DNA of 57,837 nt from JAKFDI01 sp044508835 (GCA_044508835.1 JBIQHD010000030.1:1-57837); one strand, 5' to 3'. Counted from the first letter of the stretch, positions 41,065 through 50,041 are shown. Notes: a model not told the origin generated them from the letters alone. A program made the numbers and translations.

Positions 41065-42879
41065 ATGAATGCCGTCCTGCGCCCCGCGCGCCGCCCGATC
41101 CGCGAACTGCCCGACGAGCTGGTGAGCCAGATCGCCGCCGGCGAGGTGGTGGAGCGGCCCGCCTCGGTGGTGCGCGAGCTGGTCGACAACGCGCTCGACG
41201 CCGGCGCCGGCGAGGTCGCCGTCAAGCTCACCGCCGGCGGCATCCGCGCGATCCTGGTGGAGGACGACGGCCACGGCATCCCGAGCGACGAGCTGCCGCT
41301 CGCGCTGCGGCGCCACGCCACCAGCAAGATCGGCTCGCTCGCGGAGCTGGAAGGCGTGTCGACCATGGGCTTTCGCGGCGAGGCGCTGGCCGCCATCGCC
41401 TCCATCGCCGAGGTGAGCATCGCCAGCCGTACGGCCGACGCGCCGCATGCGCTGCGCCTGGACGCCCGCTCGGGCGAGCTGGTGCCGGCGGCGCGTGGCG
41501 CGGGCACCAGCGTGGAGGTGCGCGAACTCTTCTTCGCCACGCCCGCGCGCCGCAAGTTCCTGAAGACCGAGGCCACCGAATGCGCGCACTGCGTGGAGGC
41601 GGTGCGCCGCCATGCGCTCACGCGGCCCGACGTCGGCTTCGCGGTGTGGCACGACGGCAAGCTGGTCCAGCAGTGGCGCCGCGCCGCGCCCGAGGCGCGG
41701 CTGCGCGACGTGCTGGGCGCCGAGTTCGCCGAACACAGCGTGCCGGTGTCGCTCGACCTCGGCGTGCTGCGCATCACCGGCCGCGCGGGCACGCCCGAGT
41801 CGGCGCGGGCGCGGGCCGATGCGCAGTACCTCTACGTCAACGGCCGCTACGTGCGCGACAAGCTGGTGTCGCACGCCGTGCGCACGGCCTACGAAGACGT
41901 GCTGCACGGCGGGCGGCAGCCGGCCTATGCGCTCTTCATCGACATCGCGCCCGACCGCGTGGACGTGAACGTGCACCCGACCAAGATCGAGGTGCGCTTC
42001 CGCGATTCGCGCGAGGTGCACCAGGCGGTGCGGCGCGCGGTGGAAGCGGCGCTCGCGGCGGTGCGGGCCGGCGCGGCGGCGCAGGCGCCCGCGGCCGCGC
42101 CCTGGCCCGACGCCGCCGCGCAGCCCCCGCAGGCATCGGGCGGCCCGCGGCCCGCCTTCAACCCCTTCGCGCCGCCGCCGGTGCAGGGCACGCTCGCCAT
42201 GCAGCAAGGCGCGCTGCTGTATGCGCAGGAAGCGCCGCCCGCCTGGACGCCCCGGCCCGCCGAGGCGCCCGCCCCCGCCTTCGATGCCGGCGCCGACTGG
42301 CCGCTCGGCCGCGCCGTGGCGCAGATCGCCGGCGTCTACGTGCTGGCCGAGAACGCGCAGGGCCTCGTCATCGTCGACATGCACGCGGCGCACGAGCGCA
42401 TCGTGTACGAACGCCTGAAGGCGAGCCTGGGCGCCGCGGCCATCGAGGCGCAGCCGCTGCTGATCCCCGTCACCTTCGCGGCCACGCCCGCCGAGGTCGC
42501 CACGGCCCAGGCGCAGGCGGCGAACCTGCACACGCTCGGGCTCGACATCGCGCCGCTCTCGCCCGGCGTGCTGGCCGTGCGCTCGCGGCCTGCCGCGCTC
42601 GACGGCGGCGACGTGGCCGAGCTCGCCCGCAGCGTGCTCGCCGAGCTCGGCCAGTACGAGGCCAGCAGCGTGATCCAGCGCGCGCAGCACGAGATCCTCT
42701 CGACCATGGCCTGCCACGGCGCGGTGCGCGCCAACCGCCAGCTCACGCTCGACGAGATGAACGCACTGCTGCGCGACATGGAGCGCACCGAGCGCGCCGA
42801 CCAGTGCAACCACGGCCGGCCGACCTGGCGGCAGATCACCATGCGCGAGCTCGATGCGCTGTTCTGGCGGGGAAGGTAG
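41065..42879 (+). CDS. mutL: DNA mismatch repair protein MutL
   Basis: 604 residues: N-terminal GHKL ATPase (IAAGEVVERPASVVRELVDNALDAG; TMGFRGEALAAIAS), a Pro/Ala-rich linker about 320-400, and a C-terminal dimerisation domain. That domain has DMHAAHERIVYE near 438, ACHGAVRANR near 552 and CNHGRPTW near 581, the metal-binding motifs of MutL proteins with their own nicking activity, as in Neisseria; MutH would not be needed. TACAAT lies 7 bp before the ATG. Unlike enterobacteria, miaA is not adjacent but 5.4 kb away. Confidence 0.97.
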   Translation: MNAVLRPARRPIRELPDELVSQIAAGEVVERPASVVRELVDNALDAGAGEVAVKLTAGGIRAILVEDDGHGIPSDELPLALRRHATSKIGSLAELEGVSTMGFRGEALAAIASIAEVSIASRTADAPHALRLDARSGELVPAARGAGTSVEVRELFFATPARRKFLKTEATECAHCVEAVRRHALTRPDVGFAVWHDGKLVQQWRRAAPEARLRDVLGAEFAEHSVPVSLDLGVLRITGRAGTPESARARADAQYLYVNGRYVRDKLVSHAVRTAYEDVLHGGRQPAYALFIDIAPDRVDVNVHPTKIEVRFRDSREVHQAVRRAVEAALAAVRAGAAAQAPAAAPWPDAAAQPPQASGGPRPAFNPFAPPPVQGTLAMQQGALLYAQEAPPAWTPRPAEAPAPAFDAGADWPLGRAVAQIAGVYVLAENAQGLVIVDMHAAHERIVYERLKASLGAAAIEAQPLLIPVTFAATPAEVATAQAQAANLHTLGLDIAPLSPGVLAVRSRPAALDGGDVAELARSVLAELGQYEASSVIQRAQHEILSTMACHGAVRANRQLTLDEMNALLRDMERTERADQCNHGRPTWRQITMRELDALFWRGR

Positions 42880-42880
42880 G

Positions 42881-42962
42881 ACCACCCCCTACGCGCTTCG
42901 CGCGCCCCCTCAAGGGGGCAACACCAGCGGACCGGCGGAGCCGGATCCGCGGCGTTCGCTTG
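42881..42962 (-). repeat. dispersed GC-rich repeat, copy 2
   Basis: Inverted relative to copy 1 at 13671-13728. On the minus strand it reads GCGAACGCCGCGGATCCGG, then CTCCGCCGGTCCGCTGGTG, then a CCCCCTTGAGGGGG hairpin and a GCGCGAAGCGCG hairpin. It starts at the mutL stop and separates mutL from the lipoprotein hydrolase gene. Confidence 0.75.
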
Positions 42963-43054
42963 ATGGCGCACTTTTTCGGCAGTAGTTCTCGTCGGTCGGC
43001 GCCGGAGACGTAACGGTTCTGAACTTCCGCGCCGCCGCCCGGATCATTCGGCGC

Positions 43055-43948
43055 ATGCCGAACCTGCAGTTCCGGGGTTTCCCGCGTCTTTCCCGTTTTC
43101 GTTTCCGCTGGCGCTGGGCCGCGCCCCTCCTGCTCGCCGGCAGCGTGATCGCCGGCTGCGGCACGCTCGACACGCAGCAGCGCAAGTGGATCTTCATGCC
43201 CTCGCCCACGCTCGCCGCGCTGGAGGCCGAGGCCGTGGCCCGGTCCGACGGCCTGGACGACGTGTGGATCGAGCACCGCTCGCGCGTGAGCGGCGACCGC
43301 ATCAAGCTGCACGGCCTGTGGATGCCCGCCGACGACCCGGCCGCGCCGGTGGTGCTGTACCTGCACGGCTCGCGCCGCAACGTCGAGACCAACCTGTTCC
43401 GCATGCGGCAGATCCACGAGTACGGCTTCGCGGTGCTCGGCGTCGACTACCGCGGCTTCGGCCTGAGCACCAACCTGCTGCCCTCGGAACAGGGCGCCTA
43501 CGAGGACGCGATGGCCGCCTGGGCGTGGCTGGCGCAGCACCAGCCCGGGCGGCCGCGCTTCATCTACGGCCACTCGCTGGGCGGCGCCATCGCCATCGAC
43601 CTCGCCAGCCGCGTGCACGATGCGCAGGGCCTGGTGGTCGAGGGCACGTTCACCTCGATTCCCGCCGTGTTCGAGACGCTGCGCTGGGGCTGGCTGCCGA
43701 TCACCGCGCTCATCACGCAGCGCTTCGATTCGGCCAGCAAGATCGCCAAGGTCAGCGCGCCGGTGCTGGTGGTGCACGGCACGGCCGACCGGCTGATCCT
43801 GCCGGCGCTGGCCAGGACGCTGTACGAGCACGCCACCTCGCCCAAGCGCTTCGTGCTGGTCGAGGGCGGCACGCACCACAGCGCCGGCATGCGCGGCTCG
43901 CAGCAGGTGCGCGCGGCGATGCAGGAGCTGTTCCACTTCAAGTCCTGA
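43055..43948 (+). CDS. lipoprotein alpha/beta hydrolase
   Basis: 297 residues. A basic n-region, a hydrophobic segment and lipobox VIAGCGTL (Cys near 34) indicate a membrane-anchored lipoprotein. The hydrolase domain has HGSRRNVETN, nucleophile elbow YGHSLGGAIA near 172, Asp in HGTADRLI and His in GGTHHSAG. It resembles BEM46/FrsA-like COG1073 hydrolases; the substrate is unknown. Confidence 0.88.
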   Translation: MPNLQFRGFPRLSRFRFRWRWAAPLLLAGSVIAGCGTLDTQQRKWIFMPSPTLAALEAEAVARSDGLDDVWIEHRSRVSGDRIKLHGLWMPADDPAAPVVLYLHGSRRNVETNLFRMRQIHEYGFAVLGVDYRGFGLSTNLLPSEQGAYEDAMAAWAWLAQHQPGRPRFIYGHSLGGAIAIDLASRVHDAQGLVVEGTFTSIPAVFETLRWGWLPITALITQRFDSASKIAKVSAPVLVVHGTADRLILPALARTLYEHATSPKRFVLVEGGTHHSAGMRGSQQVRAAMQELFHFKS

Positions 43949-44011
43949 ATCGCCCTGCCGGCTTGCTTCGCATGCTCCAATGGCGGGTTCGCGAGAAGAA
44001 GGCAGGAACCG

Positions 44012-45319
44012 ATGGCCACCCTGAAGCTGAAGAAGAAGACCGGCGCCGCCGCGCCCGCGCCGCGCGCCGACCGGCCACCGGTGCGCGGCCACGGCTCGGG
44101 CGTGCGCCGCCGCCCCACGCTGGCCGAGGCGCAGGCCCAGCGCGAGGAGCGCGAGGCCCGCTACCAGGAGCAACTGCGCCTGCGCTTCGGCGACTCGCCG
44201 CCGCCGGCCTTCCAGCGCCGCGGCGAGGACGACCGGCGCGGCCGGGGCCCGCGCGGCGACGCACGGCCCGACCCGCGCCGCGACGTGCGCCGTGACGCGC
44301 GGCGCGACGCGGGCGGCCTCGACCAGCCCTGGGGGCGCGCGGCCGGGCGCGTCGCCCCCGACACGCGCGGCCGGCCGGTGCCGATCGCCGACCGGTCGGC
44401 CCAGCCCCTGCCGCGCGACCGCGACCTGCCGCCGCGCCCCGCGCGCCAGGCGCCGCGCAACACCGCTTTCGAGCGCCCCGCCGGCCGCGGGCTGCCGCCG
44501 CCGCGCGATCCGCCGCCACGGCAACGCCAGGCGCGCGTGGACGAAGACCGCGAGCCCGTGCCGCACGACGCCGACGGCAGCCTGCGCCTGTCCAAGCGCA
44601 TGAGCGAACTGGGCATCGCCTCGCGCCGCGAGGCCGACGAATGGATCCCCAAGGGCTGGGTGCGCGTGGACGGCCGGGTGGTGAACGAGCTCGGCGCGCG
44701 CGTGCTGCCCGGCCAGCACATCACGGTGGATGCGAAGGCGCGGCACCAGCAGGCGCAGCGCGTGACGGTGCTGATCAACAAGCCCGTGGGCTACGTGAGC
44801 GGCCAGGCCGAAGACGGCTACGAGCCGGCCTCGGTGCTCGTCGCGCCGAAGAACCAGTGGCGCGAAGACCGCTCCGGCACGCGCTTCCTGCCGCAGCACC
44901 TGCGCGGGCTGGCGCCGGCCGGCCGGCTCGACATCGACTCGGTGGGCCTGCTGGTGCTGACGCAGGACGGCCGCATCGCCAGGCAGCTGATCGGCGAGGA
45001 CAGCGAGATCGACAAGGAGTACCTCGTGCGCGTGGAGACGGTCGACGGCGGGCCGCTGGCCGACGGCGCGCTCGCGCTGCTCGGGCACGGGCTCGAGCTC
45101 GACGGCGAGCCGCTGAGGCCAGCGCAGGTGGAGTGGGTCAACGACGACCAGCTGCGCTTCGTGCTGCGCGAGGGCAAGAAGCGCCAGATCCGCCGCATGT
45201 GCGAAGCGGTGGGGCTGAAGGTGACCGGCCTCAAGCGCGTGCGCATCGGGCAGGTGATGCTGGGCGACCTGCCGGTGGGGCAGTGGCGGTATCTGCGGGG
45301 GGATGAGCGGTTCGGGTGA
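44012..45319 (+). CDS. RsuA/RluB/RluF-family rRNA pseudouridine synthase with long basic N-terminus
   Basis: 435 residues. An Arg/Pro/Asp-rich low-complexity extension covers about residues 1-185. Then come an S4 RNA-binding domain (LSKRMSELGIASRREADEWI) and the catalytic domain with Asp in PAGRLDIDSVGLLVLTQDG; KKRQIRRMCEAVG and RVRIGQVMLGDLPVG complete the family. It isomerises a uridine in ribosomal RNA. The domain reads closest to RluF, but the target site cannot be assigned. Similar extensions occur in betaproteobacterial members. Confidence 0.88.
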   Translation: MATLKLKKKTGAAAPAPRADRPPVRGHGSGVRRRPTLAEAQAQREEREARYQEQLRLRFGDSPPPAFQRRGEDDRRGRGPRGDARPDPRRDVRRDARRDAGGLDQPWGRAAGRVAPDTRGRPVPIADRSAQPLPRDRDLPPRPARQAPRNTAFERPAGRGLPPPRDPPPRQRQARVDEDREPVPHDADGSLRLSKRMSELGIASRREADEWIPKGWVRVDGRVVNELGARVLPGQHITVDAKARHQQAQRVTVLINKPVGYVSGQAEDGYEPASVLVAPKNQWREDRSGTRFLPQHLRGLAPAGRLDIDSVGLLVLTQDGRIARQLIGEDSEIDKEYLVRVETVDGGPLADGALALLGHGLELDGEPLRPAQVEWVNDDQLRFVLREGKKRQIRRMCEAVGLKVTGLKRVRIGQVMLGDLPVGQWRYLRGDERFG

Positions 45320-45327
45320 GGGGCGGG

Positions 45328-45485
45328 CCCTTCGATACCTCAGGGCGAGCGGGAGCGTGGAGGCGGTTCGGCAAGCTCGACGCGGCCCTTCGACAAGCTC
45401 AGGGCGAACGGTGAGGGTGAGGGTGAGGGCGAGGCAAGGGGCGCTCCCCAAAGAACCCCGTTCGGGCTGAGCCTGTCGAAGCCCC
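45328..45485. repeat. cluster of TTCGA-type palindromic repeats
   Basis: Three copies of the dispersed CGAACGG...TTCGA family: CCCTTCGATACCTCAGGGCGA (45328), CCCTTCGACAAGCTCAGGGCG (45386), and an inverted CGTTCGGGCTGAGCCTGTCGA (45459). A GTGAGG hexamer repeated three times (45411-45428) lies between. The last part overlaps the 3' end of the PA2778-type gene and supplies its stop codon. Confidence 0.8.
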
Positions 45486-46421
45486 CGTCGCCCGCCCCGC
45501 CTCTTCCAGCACCGCCTCCACCTGCACCCGCCAGGCCGCGTCCCCCACCGCCTGCGCCCGCCGCGCCGCGTCCAGCGCGCCGCGCGCATCCCCCAGCGCC
45601 AGCAGGGTGCTCGACAGGTTGACCCACGCCGGCGCGCTGTCGTGCCTCTCGGCGGCGGCACGAAAGACCTGCGCCGCGCCCGCCTTGTCGCCCGCCGCAT
45701 GCAGCGTGTTGCCCAGCCCCATCGTCAGGCTCAGGTCCTCCGGCCAGCGCTCCAATGCGCTGCGGTACACCCGCACCGCCGCATCCGGCGCCGCCGTGCG
45801 CTCGAAGCCGACGCTCGCCTCGATCGCCGCCTCGCGCTGCGTCGTCGCCGGCCATGCGCCCGGCGGCAGCGCGACGAAGGCCCAGTGGCCCGAGCGCTTC
45901 CAGGTGTGCTCGAAGGTGCGCAGCGCCATCGCCTCGCGCCGCGTGGTGCCCGAGCGCAGCAGCATCTCGCCCGCGTCGAGGTCGTAGCCGATCACCACCG
46001 CGTAGTGCCACAGCGGCGCGATGGCCAGGCCCAGGTTCTGCAGCACGACGACCGGATGGCCGGCCGCCACCTCGCGCAGCAGCCCTTCGAGCGACGGCGC
46101 GAGCCGCGTCGCGACCGCGCCCTCGCGGCGCGCGCCGGCGAGCATCTCCGTCTGCAGCGTGCCCTGCCGCGCGGGCAGGAACACGCGCTCCCCCAGGCGG
46201 TCCGGCGAGGCGGAGAACCCCGCGGCGCCCAGCGCCGTGGCGAGCGCGGCCGGGCCGCAGTGGTAGGCCGTCTGCGGGAAGAACGGCGTGGCCGCCAGCT
46301 CGGCGCGCGGCGGCAGACCGGCCGGGCGCCGGGCCTGCAGCGCCGCCGTCTGCACCGCGCAGCCGGCGAGCTGCAGCAGCGCGGCGAGCGCCAGCCACAG
46401 CGGCCAGCGCAGCCCCTTCAC
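45399..46421 (-). CDS. PA2778-family C39-like cysteine peptidase, lipoprotein
   Basis: 340 residues. Lipobox LLQLAGCAVQ (Cys 21), then a C39-like peptidase domain: catalytic Cys in AYHCGPAALATAL near 55, and His in LWHYAVVIGYD near 139. From about 195 to 300 lie TPR-like helices (AVRVYRSALERWPEDLSLTMGLGN). The start is GTG at 46421, two bases after the PA2779-type stop, so translation is coupled. The last ~27 residues (from TGSARTGFF) are encoded by repeat sequence and are probably not native. Function unknown; the pair is conserved in Pseudomonas. Confidence 0.85.
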   Translation of the reverse strand: MKGLRWPLWLALAALLQLAGCAVQTAALQARRPAGLPPRAELAATPFFPQTAYHCGPAALATALGAAGFSASPDRLGERVFLPARQGTLQTEMLAGARREGAVATRLAPSLEGLLREVAAGHPVVVLQNLGLAIAPLWHYAVVIGYDLDAGEMLLRSGTTRREAMALRTFEHTWKRSGHWAFVALPPGAWPATTQREAAIEASVGFERTAAPDAAVRVYRSALERWPEDLSLTMGLGNTLHAAGDKAGAAQVFRAAAERHDSAPAWVNLSSTLLALGDARGALDAARRAQAVGDAAWRVQVEAVLEEAGRATGASTGSARTGFFGERPLPRPHPHPHRSP

Positions 46422-46423
46422 GC

Positions 46424-46825
46424 TCAGCGCACCGAGCGCGTGAACGGGAAGATCTTGGTGAAGCCGAGGATGTCGGTGATGAGCAGCAGCACGAAGATGA
46501 AGACGATGGTGCCCAGCACGTCGCTCGCGCCGGCCGGCGCGCTGTCGATCTGCTCGGCCACGTGCGCCGCCTCGGCGTCGGTGAGCGCGGCCACGCGCTC
46601 GCGGGCCTGGTCGAGGCTCACGCCGCGCTCGGCCAGCGCGGCGGCCACGTCGCTGCGCTCCAGCGTGGCCAGCAGGTGGGCGCGCGCCTGCGCGTCGCTG
46701 CGCACGCCTTCGGCGGCGGCCACCGCCTCGGTGCCGATCAGCGTGGCGTGAACCGGCTGCAGGAAGCCGGCGAAGCCGATGCTGGCGGCCAGCGTGGCGG
46801 CGAGAAGGCGGCGGGGTCGGGTCAT
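46424..46825 (-). CDS. PA2779-family protein
   Basis: 133-residue small protein always found, as far as I know, beside PA2778-type peptidases. It has an N-terminal export or membrane segment (LLAATLAASIGFAGFLQPVHA), a helical middle with ATLERSDVAAALAERGV and ERVAALTDAEAAHVAEQID, and a C-terminal membrane segment (VLGTIVFIFVLLLITDILG) with a basic tail. The middle may be a substrate or propeptide for the neighbouring peptidase; that is inference. The 160-bp gap to the divergent MFS gene shows no clear regulatory site. Confidence 0.85.
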   Translation of the reverse strand: MTRPRRLLAATLAASIGFAGFLQPVHATLIGTEAVAAAEGVRSDAQARAHLLATLERSDVAAALAERGVSLDQARERVAALTDAEAAHVAEQIDSAPAGASDVLGTIVFIFVLLLITDILGFTKIFPFTRSVR

Positions 46826-46984
46826 GGCGATCTCCAGGAAAAGTGGTGTCGTGGGGTCCTCGGCGGCTTCGCCGCGGCGAAGCGAAGCCATGCTAGCCCC
46901 GCCGGCATGACCGCCGTCAGCAGTTGCAACGAAGCGCCCGCGGCGGCGCCCGGCCGCCCATGTCGAACCTGCTAGGCTCCCCGG

Positions 46985-48223
46985 ATGTCGTCGTCCCCTG
47001 CCGATCGGGCGGGCATGAGCCCGACGGTGATCGTGCTGCTGCTCACGCTGCTGCTGGGCATCCAGCCCGTCACCACCGATCTCTACCTTCCCACCCTGCC
47101 CACCCTCAGCCGCGAGTTCGGCGCCGGCGCGGGCGCCGTGCAGCTCACGCTGTCGGTGCTCATCATCTGCTTCGGCCTGGCGCAGCTGGTGTGCGGCCCG
47201 CTGGCCGACCGCTTCGGCCGCCGGCCGGTGCTGCTGGTGGGCATGGTGGTCTACACCACGGCCAGCCTGCTCAGCGCCTTCGCGCCGTCCATCGAGTGGC
47301 TGGTCGTGTGGCGCGCGCTGCAGGGCGCGGCCATGGCGGCGGCGGTGACCTGCGGGCGCTCCATCGTGCGCGACCTGTTCCCGCCGCACGAGGGGGCGAA
47401 GGTGATGTCGCGTGCGCTCACGGGCCTGGGCATCATCGCCACGCTCAGCCCGGTCACCGGCGGCCTGCTGGTGCAGGGGATCAACTGGCACGCGGCGCTG
47501 CTGGTGCTGGCGCTGTTCGGCGCGGCCACGCTCGGCTTCATCGCCTGGCGCTTCGAGGAGACGGTGCCGCGGCGCAACCCGCAGGCGCTGCGGCCCGCCA
47601 CGCTGTGGCGCAACTGGGCGGCGGTGCTGGCCGACCCGACGTTCCGCGCCTGGGCGTCGCTGTCGGCGCTCACGTACGCGGGGCTGTTCCTCTACCTCGC
47701 CGGCTCGTCCTTCGTGTTCGTGCAGGTGCTCGGCATCTCGCGCGCGAACTACGGCCTGCTGATGGCGACCAACTCCTTCGCCTACATCGGCGGCACGCTG
47801 CTGTGCCGGCGGCTGCTGGCCTCGCGTGGCCTGCGGCGCACGGTGCGCCTGGGCGGCGGGTTCAGCCTGGCCGGCGGGCTGCTGCTGGGGGCGCTGGCGC
47901 TCGCGGGCGTGCGCAGCGCCTGGGCCATCGTCGTGCCGATGTGGATCTTCGCCATCGGCCACGGCATCCACCAGCCCTGCGGGCAGGCCGGCGCCGTGGG
48001 CCCCTTCCCCGAGAAGGCCGGCGCGGCGGCGGCGATGTCGGGCTTCGCGATGTCGCTCGCCGCCTTCGTCGCCGGCCTGTGGCTGGGCCGCAGCAACGAC
48101 GGCACGGTGTACCCGCTGACGCTGGGCATCGCGGCCATCGCCGTGGGCACGGCCGGCGTGGCGTGGACGCTGGTGCAGCGCCACGGCGAGCCGGTGCCGG
48201 CGGCGCGCACCCGCCCCGCCTGA
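46985..48223 (+). CDS. Bcr/CflA-family MFS drug transporter
   Basis: 412-residue inner-membrane protein with about twelve hydrophobic segments. TTDLYLPTLPTLSREFG after helix 1 and GPLADRFGRRPVLL between helices 2 and 3 are Bcr/CflA signatures, and GRSIVRDLFPPHEGAKVM fits the family. Proton-driven export of drugs or sulfonamide/bicyclomycin-like compounds is family knowledge. miaA starts 8 bp after its stop, so they are probably co-transcribed. Confidence 0.93.
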   Translation: MSSSPADRAGMSPTVIVLLLTLLLGIQPVTTDLYLPTLPTLSREFGAGAGAVQLTLSVLIICFGLAQLVCGPLADRFGRRPVLLVGMVVYTTASLLSAFAPSIEWLVVWRALQGAAMAAAVTCGRSIVRDLFPPHEGAKVMSRALTGLGIIATLSPVTGGLLVQGINWHAALLVLALFGAATLGFIAWRFEETVPRRNPQALRPATLWRNWAAVLADPTFRAWASLSALTYAGLFLYLAGSSFVFVQVLGISRANYGLLMATNSFAYIGGTLLCRRLLASRGLRRTVRLGGGFSLAGGLLLGALALAGVRSAWAIVVPMWIFAIGHGIHQPCGQAGAVGPFPEKAGAAAAMSGFAMSLAAFVAGLWLGRSNDGTVYPLTLGIAAIAVGTAGVAWTLVQRHGEPVPAARTRPA

Positions 48224-48231
48224 GCCCGCGC

Positions 48232-49173
48232 GTGAGCGACGACGCGCCCTGCCTGTGCATCGCCGGCCCCACCGCCGCCGGCAAGACGGGCGCGGCGCTC
48301 GCCGTGGCCGAGGCGCTGGCCGCGCGGCGGCCGGTGGAGATCGTGAGCGTCGACTCGGCGCTGGTCTACCGCGGCATGGACATCGGCACCGCCAAGCCCA
48401 CGGCCGACGAACGCGCCGCCGTGCCGCACCACCTGATCGACATCCTCGACCCCGCGCAGTCGTACTCGGCCGCGCAGTTCGTGGCCGATGCGCGGCGGCT
48501 CGCCGGCGAGATCCGCGCGCGCGGCCGCCTGCCGCTGCTGGTGGGCGGCACGATGCTGTACTTCAACGCGCTGTTCCACGGCATCGACGCCATGCCCGCC
48601 TCCGACCCGGCGGTGCGCGCCGCCCTCGATGCCGAGGCGGCGCAGCGCGGCTGGCCGGCGCTGCATGCCGAGCTGGCGGCGGTCGACCCGGCCACCGCCG
48701 CGCGGCTGCAGCCCGGCGATTCGCAGCGCATCCAGCGGGCGCTGGAGGTGTGGCGCCTCAGCGGCCGGCCGATCTCGGCCTTCCACAGCGGCCGCTCGCG
48801 CGAGGCGCCGCATGCGCCGCTCATCTCGCTGGAGCCGGACGACCGCGCCTGGCTGCACGAACGCATCGCCCGGCGCTTCCACGCCATGCTGGACGCCGGC
48901 TTCATGGACGAGGTGCACGCCCTGCGCGCGCGCGGCGACCTGCACCCCGGCCTGCCCTCGATGCGCTGCGTGGGCTACCGGCAGGCGTGGGAGGCGCTGG
49001 ACCGCGGCGAGCCGCTGGCCGCCATGGCCGAGCGCGGCATCGCCGCCACGCGCCAGCTCGCCAAGCGCCAGATCACCTGGCTGCGCGGCATGCCGCGGCG
49101 CGAGGTGGTGGCCTGCGACGCGCCCGACGCCGTGGCCCGCGTGGTGCGGCGGGCGCTGGAGCTCGCGGGATGA
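48232..49173 (+). CDS. miaA: tRNA dimethylallyltransferase
   Basis: Adds a dimethylallyl group to A37 of tRNAs reading UNN codons. 313 residues: P-loop IAGPTAAGKTGAALAVA (near 11-27), DSALVYRGMDIGTAKP, LLVGGTMLYFNAL, and the tRNA-contacting GYRQAWEAL and RQLAKRQITWLR. The start is GTG at 48232. The stop overlaps the ATG of the ABC ATPase by 4 bp. The prenyl donor is made by the dxs/ispA pathway at 7-10 kb. Confidence 0.96.
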   Translation: MSDDAPCLCIAGPTAAGKTGAALAVAEALAARRPVEIVSVDSALVYRGMDIGTAKPTADERAAVPHHLIDILDPAQSYSAAQFVADARRLAGEIRARGRLPLLVGGTMLYFNALFHGIDAMPASDPAVRAALDAEAAQRGWPALHAELAAVDPATAARLQPGDSQRIQRALEVWRLSGRPISAFHSGRSREAPHAPLISLEPDDRAWLHERIARRFHAMLDAGFMDEVHALRARGDLHPGLPSMRCVGYRQAWEALDRGEPLAAMAERGIAATRQLAKRQITWLRGMPRREVVACDAPDAVARVVRRALELAG

Positions 49174-49823
49174 GCCTGCTGGAGGTGTCGTCGCTCGCCA
49201 AGCGCTACGGCGACGCGCCGGTGTTCGCGCAGGTCGACCTGCGGCTGGCGGCGGGCGAGTTCGTCGCCATCGTGGGCGAATCGGGCGTGGGCAAGTCGAC
49301 GCTGCTCAACTGCATCGCCGGGCTCGACACCGTGGACGGCGGCAGCGTGCGCATCGCCGGCACCGAGATCACCGCGCTCGGCGAGACGGCGCAGGCGCAT
49401 TTCCGGCGCGCGCACCTCGGCTTCGTGTTCCAGGCCTTCCACGTGCTGCCGCACCTCACGGTGGCCGCCAACGTCGGCCTGCCGCTGCTGCTGCTGCGCC
49501 GGCCCGATGCGGCGCGGGTGCAGGCGGCGCTCGGCGCGGTGGGCCTGCATGGCCTGGGCGGGCGGCTGCCGCAGACGCTGTCGGGCGGGCAGCTGCAGCG
49601 CGTGGCCATCGCGCGGGCGCTGGTGCACCGGCCGAAGCTGCTGCTGGCCGACGAGCCGACGGGCAACCTCGATCCGGCCACGGCCGAGCGGGCGATGGAC
49701 GTGCTCGCGCGGCAGGTGCGCGAGGAAGGCGCGGCCTGCGTGCTGGTGACGCACTCGCGCGCGGCGGCGGCACGGGCGGACCGGGTGCTGACGCTGACGG
49801 CGGCGGGGATGGTGGCGGGGTGA
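49170..49823 (+). CDS. ABC transporter ATPase, AttE/LolD-like
   Basis: 217-residue nucleotide-binding subunit. Walker A GESGVGKSTLLNC near 36-48, Q-loop FVFQAFHVLPHL, signature LSGGQLQRVAIARAL near 137, Walker B LLLADEPTGNLDP and H-loop VLVTHS. It belongs to the LolD/MacB class that drives FtsX-type permeases. It is coupled to miaA by overlap, while its likely permease partner lies 230 bp downstream across a repeat cluster. Confidence 0.93.
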   Translation: MSLLEVSSLAKRYGDAPVFAQVDLRLAAGEFVAIVGESGVGKSTLLNCIAGLDTVDGGSVRIAGTEITALGETAQAHFRRAHLGFVFQAFHVLPHLTVAANVGLPLLLLRRPDAARVQAALGAVGLHGLGGRLPQTLSGGQLQRVAIARALVHRPKLLLADEPTGNLDPATAERAMDVLARQVREEGAACVLVTHSRAAAARADRVLTLTAAGMVAG

Positions 49824-49862
49824 GGCGTCGTCGCGACCATGCGCAATGTCCGCCCCCTCCCA

Positions 49863-50041
49863 CCGTTCGCCCTGAGCCTGTCGAAGGGTCGGCGCTGCCT
49901 CACGCATCCGTTCGCCCTGAGGTATCGAAGGGCCGGGCTGGGGGATCGAAGCCCTGAGTCGTCGCAACAGGCACTTCGATACCTCAGTGCGAACGGTTTT
50001 TCCGCTCGATACAGGCCTTTCGACAGGCTCACGGCGAACGG
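49863..50041. repeat. nested palindromic repeat cluster (A-B-B'-A')
   Basis: Four copies of the dispersed repeat: A CCGTTCGCCCTGAGCCTGTC (49863), B CCGTTCGCCCTGAGGTATCG (49909), B' CTTCGATACCTCAGTGCGAA (49973) and A' CCTTTCGACAGGCTCACGGC (50017). A pairs with A' and B with B' with only a few mismatches, giving a nested hairpin of about 180 bp between the ATPase and permease genes. Confidence 0.85.

Noticed and set aside
45411..45434. GTGAGG tandem hexamers as a possible CRISPR or regulatory array
   Set aside because: Only three exact units without spacers, inside a decayed repeat cluster and the 3' end of a gene.
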